Below, piece after piece: positions 57,465 to 64,000 of a stretch of 64,000 nucleotides of DNA. Within the stretch, counting starts at the first letter, position 1; each line of letters begins with the position of its first letter. The position numbers and the translations under genes are program-made. Source of the stretch: Diatrype stigma (lineage: Eukaryota; Ascomycota; Sordariomycetes; Xylariales; Diatrypaceae); NCBI GenBank assembly GCA_022225965.2, contig JAKJXP020000072.1, positions 62,001-126,000 on the forward strand, written 5' to 3'. The notes beneath the pieces were generated by a model, which was not told the DNA's origin, did no database searches, and saw only the letters and a list, made by a program, of their open reading frames with translations.

Positions 57465-58757
57465 ATGAAGATTTCCACATTGTTATACAGGAGTGTGAAG
57501 CTTTTCAATTCCATGCCTCAACGAACGTCTCCGCCACCACGCCGAATAACCCGGTCCTCCCTCGCGCGTTTCGCCTATACAGACGGTAGTGCAGCTAAAG
57601 AGAACCTGACCCCCGATATCGAGGATGCTGTTGTCGATATTAATGCCAGTGCATCGGCAACGGGCAAGAGGAAACGCACAACGACAGTCACCACCACCAG
57701 CACCGCTGCTGTGATCCCTAACAGCCCGACGTCCAGCTCCAAGCCTCCCAGGCGGAAAACAGTCAAGACAGAGGAACGAGAAGAAAAAGAAGTCAAATTA
57801 GAGGCGAACGAAGAGACCCCTCAAAAGCAGAAGCAGAAGCAGCGCAAGCCAGCGCGCAAGACGGTCGACCCCAGAACGGGCGCGACGCGCGTGTCACCGC
57901 CGTCGGACTGGGAGGCCATGTACGCAGCCGTGAAGGCGATGCGAGCGCCAGGCGGCGTAGCAGCCAACGCAGCAGTCGACACGATGGGCTGCGAGCGTCT
58001 AGCACTAGCGGACGCATCGCCGCGGGACCAGCGACTGCACACGCTGGTGGCGCTGATGCTATCGAGCCAGACGAAGGACACGACGAACGCGGCAGCGATG
58101 CGACGACTACAGACCGAACTGCCGCCTTACGCACCCGGCAAACCGGCGGGACTGAACCTCGAGAACCTGCTCGCCGTGCGACCCGACAAGCTGAACCACC
58201 TCATCTGGGCCGTGGGCTTCCACAACAACAAGACGAAGTACCTGCAGCAGGCGGCGGCGATCCTGCGCGACCAGTGGGACGGCGACATCCCCGACTCGAT
58301 CGAGGGGCTCGTGGCCCTGCCCGGCGTAGGGCCCAAGATGGCCCACCTGTGTCTGTCGGCGGCGTGGGGCCGCACCGAGGGCATCGGCGTCGATGTCCAC
58401 GTGCACCGCATCACGAATCTGTGGGGATGGCACGCTACTCGGACGCCCGAGGAGACGCGCGCTGCTCTGGAGAGCTGGCTCCCCCGCGACCGGTGGCGCG
58501 AGATCAACACCCTGCTCGTCGGTTTCGGCCAGACCGTGTGCCTGCCGGTCGCTCGGCGCTGCGGCGAGTGCGAGCTGGGACTTGGTGGCCTCTGCAAGGC
58601 CGCGGAGAAGAAGAAAGTCCTCGCGGGCAGGAAGGTTAAGACGGCGGCGAAGGTTGAGGTCGAGGATGATGGTGGTAATTTGGCGGTCAAGGTCAAGAAG
58701 GAGGAAGGTGAGGAAGAGCAGGTCACGAAGGATGTCGTTGTCAATGCATCGAGTTAA
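57465..58757 (+). CDS. NTH1: Endonuclease III homologue, bifunctional DNA glycosylase/AP lyase
   Basis: Single exon, 430 aa. Residues 1-35 are basic and hydroxylated (MKISTLLYRSVKLFN...), like a mitochondrial presequence. Met18 (MPQRTS) could give a nuclear form. A Lys/Glu-rich region with KRKR and PRRKTVK may act as a nuclear signal. The HhH-GPD core starts near residue 185 (RLHTLVALMLSSQTKD) and includes the helix-hairpin-helix LPGVGPKMAHL with the expected catalytic Lys291, and GVDVHVHRITN with Asp310. The C-terminal iron-sulphur loop reads C-x6-C-x2-C-x7-C, against C-x6-C-x2-C-x5-C in E. coli Nth. The enzyme removes oxidised pyrimidines in base excision repair, in nucleus and mitochondria. 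A long charged tail follows the cluster. Confidence 0.93.
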   Translation: MKISTLLYRSVKLFNSMPQRTSPPPRRITRSSLARFAYTDGSAAKENLTPDIEDAVVDINASASATGKRKRTTTVTTTSTAAVIPNSPTSSSKPPRRKTVKTEEREEKEVKLEANEETPQKQKQKQRKPARKTVDPRTGATRVSPPSDWEAMYAAVKAMRAPGGVAANAAVDTMGCERLALADASPRDQRLHTLVALMLSSQTKDTTNAAAMRRLQTELPPYAPGKPAGLNLENLLAVRPDKLNHLIWAVGFHNNKTKYLQQAAAILRDQWDGDIPDSIEGLVALPGVGPKMAHLCLSAAWGRTEGIGVDVHVHRITNLWGWHATRTPEETRAALESWLPRDRWREINTLLVGFGQTVCLPVARRCGECELGLGGLCKAAEKKKVLAGRKVKTAAKVEVEDDGGNLAVKVKKEEGEEEQVTKDVVVNASS

Positions 58758-59365
58758 CAACTAGGAAATTGTGTGTTTTCGAGATACCCCCATATGCCTG
58801 GTAGGAATGCATATGTACAGTACAATATTGTAATCAACCATTTACACTATCAACGGAGGTTTGCAGAACTACTCCGTGTCTGCTAACTTCGGAGGTTCTA
58901 ATCCAGCACTGCCCGATTTATTTAGGCATAGTTACTGCCCACCTCCCTCTAGACGCAATGATACCTACCATCCCCGTTTGGACCAAGCAGTAGGATTATA
59001 TGAAATAGACTCATACTAAAGAAGTCTCGAGACACTATAAAATAAATTTATAGAACCTGACATTTGTGCAAACATATGATTTTGACATTTGAATTTATTG
59101 ATCGTAACAGACAAGTTGGGTACAGGCTGGAAAGACGGGATAGGAGAATGAATGGTCCTTATACCCGCCTAAGATCCTTCCATTGGAACTAGAGGGAGGG
59201 ACGACACCTGTGACGTGGGGCTGCCAGCTGCAAATCCGGCAACTATTCCCCGTCATCCCGTCATACTTCAAATATCATTCGGCCTTTGTTCCCGAACTCG
59301 ATGCGCCTGCCCGTCCAGCAACCGTCCAGTGACAGTCGTCCTCGACGACGCGCCACATACCAGCC
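58758..59365. other. Intergenic region, no supported gene
   Basis: The 3' region of NTH1 and the promoter of the next gene on the same strand. AT-rich at 59030-59100; nothing else seen. Confidence 0.5.
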
Positions 59366-60490
59366 ATGGCGACCTTTTCCTCGTCGCTCTCCCAGCTCCG
59401 TCCCATTTCTCTCTGGGAGCGTACCGTGTTCATCAAATGCACCCCGTCGCCAGCCACCTTCACCCAGCGGCGGGCCGTACTTCGAGCCTTACAGAAGGAC
59501 ACGGCTCAGGGCATCGAAGTATTCAGGAAGTTCAAAGTAAGCATGGCATGCGCTCCATAACACGCCCAGGTAGCATCTACCTAGCTCGCTATTACGGTAC
59601 CGGGGGTGTCTAATTGTCAAACTTCCCGCCAGAGCGACAGCGGATCCTTCTACGCAGTGACGACCAAGCCCGAGGCCGCTTCGGCGCTCATCAGCGGATC
59701 ACCGTTCGAGCGCACGCTGATTTCAGAAGACCCCACGATTCTCGATGACGTGAAGAAGACGGAATGGGGCGCCATGTACGCCGTGCCGAGAACCATCACC
59801 ACTCCGGTCAACCCGCTCCCCAGGTTGCAGGCTACTCCCACAACGGATGCCTCGAACGAGCTCGGTCTCTCCCACACGATGTTCACGATACACTGCTTCC
59901 CCCCGAACCCAACCTTCGACCACCTACAAACGGTCAGGAGCCATCCTCTACATGGGCCATGGCCAGACAATGGCGGTCGCGAGACGTTAATATCCGCTTC
60001 TCTGATGAAGTCCGTTCCTGTGGGGCCTCTGGCACCCTCGCTCCGGGACTGGGAGACCGGTAATCAGTTGTGGCGCGACCCCACCAATTCCGCCGAAGAG
60101 GCCTGTGAAGGCGCCCTTTCTATCCTACTCGGCAGACCGCTGGCGCATAAATACCAATGGGAACGAACGAGGGCCAGGATAAAAGCAAAAGAGAGGCCTG
60201 AGGTCATGAAGAGCTTGACTGCGTTCGCCGCTAAGTATCGCAAGACGGCGGCGGGGCCACACGAGGGTCAACGGTACCAGGCTTCATCATCGAATACGAA
60301 TTTTAATTTAGGTCAGAGTACCACTATGGGGCACATGAATGAACCTACGAGAGCAGCTCCTCCCGGAGGTTCCTGGGGCGCTGGGGCTGCTCAGCAAACG
60401 GAAAAGCCAATAGATAAGGATGCATTCCAGACAATGCTGGACGAGAATTCCGCCACCAAAGGGCGTTCTAAATCGAACACAACTGAATAA
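59366..60490 (+). CDS. Unrecognised two-exon protein, possibly mitochondrial
   Basis: Exons 59366-59536 and 59633-60490, about 342 aa. The intron has GTAAGC and CGCCAG, phase 0. Residues 1-57 are basic and hydroxylated with few acidic residues (MATFSSSLSQLRPISLWERT, then FIKCTPSPATFTQRRAVLRA), compatible with a mitochondrial presequence. The rest has no clear TM segment. EEACEGALSILLGRPLAHKY and WERTRARIKAKERPEVMKSL look like a folded part with an amphipathic helix, and the C-terminal 90 residues are Gly/Ser/Gln-rich and probably disordered. I do not recognise the family. Without the intron the second exon would start at a weak upstream codon, and the spliced product gives a much better N-terminus. 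Confidence 0.72.
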
Positions 60491-61934
60491 CGGCAGTATT
60501 CTGCCAGATCACCGCCAATTTGACGATACGTTCGTGACTCCTCTCTGAGCTATTCGTACTAGAGAATGCGCCCAATGATCTCGAGAGGGATTGACCAGAA
60601 AGTCTGCGATCTTGCGCAGATTGGTGGGGCGGGCACGTCCAGCTGATTGCGAGTTATCACAGGCAGCCCAGAGCCTAGGATGTCAATATCATAGCGTGTC
60701 ACCTCCCCCAACTAAGTCTTCCTGGAACGCACGCCTAGTTTTGGTTTTGAGAAGGTATTTGCATAGGATGGATGACGTCGGCTTTGCGCATCTGGAAACT
60801 TCCGAGCCGATTATCCGGGTCGCGCACATTCACGGCTACATTCACGGCTACATTCACGACTACAATGCGGGTGGCCGTTCTCACCACGTGACCGACGACC
60901 ACTGACTGACTGTATCTCCATATACGTTTATGGAATAATATCTATAGTAGGAATGGTCTGGGTCATGGTGGCTTGCTCCAGTCACCTCTCGAAACTGCTG
61001 AGCCGTGGGCTGCCGTGGCTGCCGTGGGAATGACGACGTGTCGTTGGAATTGGCTTGCAAGTGCCGTCATTTTCGGGCCCAAATCAGGGAAACCCCACAG
61101 CCACAACGTGGGGCCGTCCGGGAATCCCTGTAATACATCAAATGGGAGCTGGCCAAGCTTTCTCCTGGGAAACGTCACCAACCGCCTAGATCAGCCTATA
61201 CTATAATACCTGGCAGGGGATAGCTGGGTAGCTGGGCAGCCTGGGTCATCGACCTCGAAAAACGCAGCGATTGTATTGGCTGCATTCTCCATGGCTGCCC
61301 AGTATTGTCTCAAATTGCTACCCTGTCGCCTGTCAGCCTGTACATGCGCGGGAGGGTATGACCAGAAAGCCAAATCAGACATCTGAGCATGGCCCTGTCT
61401 TAACGCTGCATCGCTCCAGACTCGTCCATTAACCGTATGACGTCGAATGACCCAACACCTGTGATTGGGCGCATAACTCTTGTATGCATCATATCATAGA
61501 TTCACGTATCCCTACCTGCCAGGGGATGCATCTTGTTTTTCGGCAAGAGTAAGTAGCTGTCAGAGCCCTCTAGAAGGGCCTAATACATAAAGCCAGTTCT
61601 GTGCTGTAGCTTGTTGGACGGAACTCTTTGAAACACTGGTCAATATATATAGTGACGCCCACCTAGCCATACTATTCTACTATTCTGTGCCGTGTGTTCA
61701 TCTTCGGTATTCGTCTGTCGGTGATCGATCTTAATACTTGTCACCCACCTAGTTCTCGATCGTGGAAACTGCTCGCTAGGAAGAACACGCAATACTAAAT
61801 ACATCTTCGCATTCATTGATTTATTGCCCAAGACTACGATACTTCCGTCCGTCGACGCTAATCTATAATATAATACAACGACGGAGCAAGGGGAAGAAAA
61901 GTAAAAACGGAGGAATAACCAACAATAGAAAAGA
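60491..61934. other. Intergenic region, no supported gene
   Basis: 1.4 kb without a supported gene. Contains three tandem copies of a 12-bp unit (ACATTCACGGCT-like) at about 60828-60863. The last 300 bases are the promoter of the PalI-like gene. Confidence 0.5.
60828..60863 (+). repeat. Three tandem 12-bp units
   Basis: CACATTCACGGCTACATTCACGGCTACATTCACGACTAC shows ACATTCACGGCT/ACATTCACGACT three times head to tail. Confidence 0.85.
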
Positions 61935-62840
61935 ATGGGTCGAACGGGTTTCATCCACCACATCGGCAGCTTCCTGCTGCTGGTAGCGACGGTCCTTCTC
62001 ATCGTCACGTCCATCTCGGCGCCGACGGTGCACAACATCTCGATGCTGCGGGTCGAGGTCGACGGCGGGCTCGCCAACCGCGACAACCCCGTCATCACGT
62101 TCGGCACCTTCGGGTGGTGCGTCCAGAACACCGGCTCTTCCGACTCCTGCAGCCGCGCCGCCGTCGGCTACGATCCCACCCCCGTTATCGAGAGCGTCAT
62201 CGGCTCTACCCAGGGCGATAGCGATGGCGATGGCAACGACGAGGTCGATTTCAACGACTATGCGACGGATTCGTCGAGGGCCTTGACGCATGTCATGGTG
62301 CTGCACCCCGTTGCGGCCGGTCTGGTGAGTAGCGGTCTCTTCCTCTCTTCATTGCTCCCTTATTCCCCTCCCCTATCACCATCTTTGTCCCTTCTCACTC
62401 TGCACTCCAATACCCATCAAACCAAACCAAACGGAAACTAACCTTCATCAAAGGCATTTATCTCCTTCCTCCTCGCCCTCGGCGCCGGTATCGTCGGCAG
62501 CCTGCTCGCCGCGCTCGTGGCGCTCCTAACCTTTCTCGTGACGCTCGTGGCGCTCATCTGCGACTTCGTAGGTCTAGCCATCGTCCGCCACCAGGTCAGC
62601 CAGGCCAGCGACAACTCGAACAGCACCACCAAGGTGAGTGCCATGTACGGCAGCGGCGCCTGGACCCTGCTCGCGGGCGCCATCTGCGTCTTCCTCGGCA
62701 TGCTGGTCGTCTTCTTCACGTGCTGCAGCGCCCGCATCCATCACCGTCGCGCGGCGCGGGCCGGTGGTAGCAGCGGCGTCCCAAAGACCGAGTACGGCGT
62801 CCCGGCTGCGACGCCGTCGAGACGACGGTGGAGGTTTTGA
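61935..62840 (+). CDS. SUR7/PalI-family four-TM membrane protein (Rim9/PalI-like)
   Basis: Exons 61935-62324 and 62454-62840, about 258 aa. The intron has GTGAGT and AAAG, phase 0. Helix 1 is HHIGSFLLLVATVLLIVTSI (residues 8-28). The extracellular loop carries FGTFGWC and a second Cys 12 residues on (SDSC), like the claudin-type W-GLW-C-C loop. LHPVAAGLAFISFLLALGAG begins helix 2 across the splice junction, followed by helix 3 (LLTFLVTLVALICDFVGLAI) and helix 4 (WTLLAGAICVFLGMLVVFFT). PalI/Rim9 sits at the plasma membrane in ambient-pH (PacC/Rim101) signalling, and Sur7 marks eisosomes. At 258 aa without a long cytosolic tail it is closer in size to Rim9 than to the long PalI proteins. The exact subfamily is not settled. 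Confidence 0.82.
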
Positions 62841-63490
62841 GTGAGGGTGTAATGTAATATAGGCTGCGTGGGTGTGTGGTCGAGGGGGGATGGGGTGAAG
62901 AGCTTGGGGGCGGGGGCGTTGATGCGTAGGAAAGGGGGGAGAGGGGGGGAGAGGTGATGGTTTGCATATGAGTGATGCCTACGATGTATGAACTGTATAC
63001 CCATTTGCACGACCTTAGTGCTTGTTACAATACCTACTCTGATTTATGAGCCCATTTCATATTTATAAGATACTATCGCCTACATTCGGTGTTCCAAACC
63101 GTTTTATGTTGTCAAGGGCCTCTGAGAAAGCCAGTATGAGTGTTAGTGCCTCAGTTGCTTGTACTTGAAATTTGAATTGGAACAGCAGGGGTTTAGTATA
63201 ACTAATTCGGTTATCCGATTTTGACTTGACCATCTTGGTGAAGGATGAGACGAGCTTTCGCTTGTTACAGCTGCACCACCATCAACTTGCTTTAGGCATG
63301 CCAGACATTCATTATTCATTAACACCTCACGAACCCCCAAGCTTCGGTATGCAAACCCATTTTCTCCTCTCAAACTCGTCGGCGCTGGCCCTGTGACAAA
63401 ACCCGCTTCAAGTGGATTCAGCGACACAAGCTGCATCTTTACGTCCTAGGCTCGAGATCCTCCGCTTTCCATGATACCTTCGGGTCTATT
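62841..63490. other. Intergenic region, 3' of the PalI-like gene
   Basis: No gene supported. The first 120 bases are G-rich on the plus strand (runs of 5-7 G). Confidence 0.5.
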
Positions 63491-63692
63491 CAGGGTGTCA
63501 AGCCATTCCACTTCAATCCACCAAGGCCTTTGGTGGATGGATTGCAGTAACTGCAACTAGCCCCCTGGATTTGGTGGATGGAAGTGGCGCTACTGCCACT
63601 AAGTTGCAGTGGAGTGGCAGTGGTTGTAGCATTTCCAGAATGGATTAAAGTGAGGGTGTATATAAGAATCGTGGGATGGATTTTTGGTGTTT

Positions 63693-63714
63693 ATACGCGT
63701 ACGCTAACGCGTAT
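63693..63714. repeat. Inverted repeat with ACGCGT core
   Basis: ATACGCGT and ACGCGTAT form an exact 8-bp inverted repeat separated by six bases. Confidence 0.85.
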
Positions 63715-63759
63715 GACGCCAAACCATTTGGTCCGATTAACCTGGGTAACCGACTAGCC

Positions 63760-63820
63760 TGGAATCCGACTTATACCTGGAGATCCGATCCATACCTTTG
63801 GAAATCCGACTTATATTTGG
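63760..63820 (+). repeat. Three degenerate copies of a 20-bp unit
   Basis: TGGAATCCGACTTATACC is followed by two variants (TGGAGATCCGATCCATACC and TGGAAATCCGACTTATATT) head to tail. Confidence 0.8.
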
Positions 63821-64000
63821 TTCTTATTTTCATTTTTAATCCTTATTAGTTTTATGTGGCGGTATATATTAGCCATAAATTATTAGCCATTATAACGTGC
63901 TATTAATTGCGCCACTAGTGGAAGTTATCGTGGAATGGATGGCAGTTGCGCCACCATAGAAAAACCCCAAGTGGATGGATTAAAAGGGGTGGTGGTCCAC

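Larger units (their letters stand above)
63491..64000. mobile_element. Possible terminus of a hAT-like DNA transposon (cut by window end)
   Basis: CAGGGTGTCAAGCC at 63491 resembles a hAT terminal inverted repeat. It is followed by dense subterminal GGTGGATGG/TGGATGG words (63531, 63570, 63640, 63938, 63972), partly in opposite orientation to CCACTT-type words, as hAT ends show. No transposase frame and no second terminus are visible within the window. Confidence 0.3.

Noticed and set aside
58107..58760. 217-aa and 205-aa frames opposite NTH1
   Set aside because: Shadow frames caused by the GC-rich coding strand of NTH1.

Overview
The window looks like nuclear DNA of a filamentous ascomycete, most likely a sordariomycete. 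Genes are short and sparse, with small introns (about 50-120 nt) that have GTAAGT/GTGAGT/GTATGT donors, CTAAC-like branch points and pyrimidine-AG acceptors. The proteins belong to families typical of Pezizomycotina: an MBF-type APSES factor, an RTA1-like protein, a SUR7/PalI protein, a heme-thiolate peroxygenase and an LtrA-like membrane protein. Two AT-rich blocks carry dead retrotransposons whose codons are mutated as expected for repeat-induced point mutation (RIP: CpA to TpA, TpG to TpA, CpG largely kept).

Layout. 1-20.6 kb is gene-bearing: a one-TM protein (3518-4755, +), an eight-exon LtrA-family gene (7499-9626, +), a Ser-rich multi-TM protein (13912-15921, +) and the MBP1-like cell-cycle regulator (17583-19684, -), separated by long intergenic stretches. 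20671-26211 is a RIP-degraded Ty3/Gypsy element on the minus strand with 186-bp LTRs and a 5-bp target duplication. 27.2-31.0 kb holds an RTA1-like gene (-), a decayed polyketide-synthase acyltransferase fragment (+) and an intact four-exon short-chain dehydrogenase (-), probably the remains of a secondary-metabolite locus. 33430-46829 is a Ty1/Copia element (minus orientation, 386-bp LTRs, perfect GTGAC target duplication) whose pol is split by a Ty3/Gypsy chromovirus (36346-43269, +).

47.8-62.8 kb is gene-bearing again: a secreted peroxygenase (47839-48703, +), a three-exon C2H2 zinc-finger factor (50953-53148, -), a Rei1-like zinc-finger protein (55413-56438, -) divergent from an NTH1 DNA glycosylase (57465-58757, +), an unrecognised two-exon protein (59366-60490, +) and a SUR7/PalI membrane protein (61935-62840, +). 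The right edge has what may be one end of a hAT-like DNA transposon.

Exon structures were rebuilt by eye from reading frames, splice consensus and family continuity. Apart from the decayed PKS next to the dehydrogenase, no gene cluster or operon-like unit is evident. The strongest unusual signals are structural: the nested retroelements with recognisable priming sites (a half-tRNA-iMet-type primer site in Copia and a Tf1-like self-priming pair in Gypsy), a cluster of ACGCG sites upstream of the MBF gene, a PKS relic with a stop at the catalytic serine, and a 26-C tract inside a potential in-frame intron. I found no convincing new multi-gene system.
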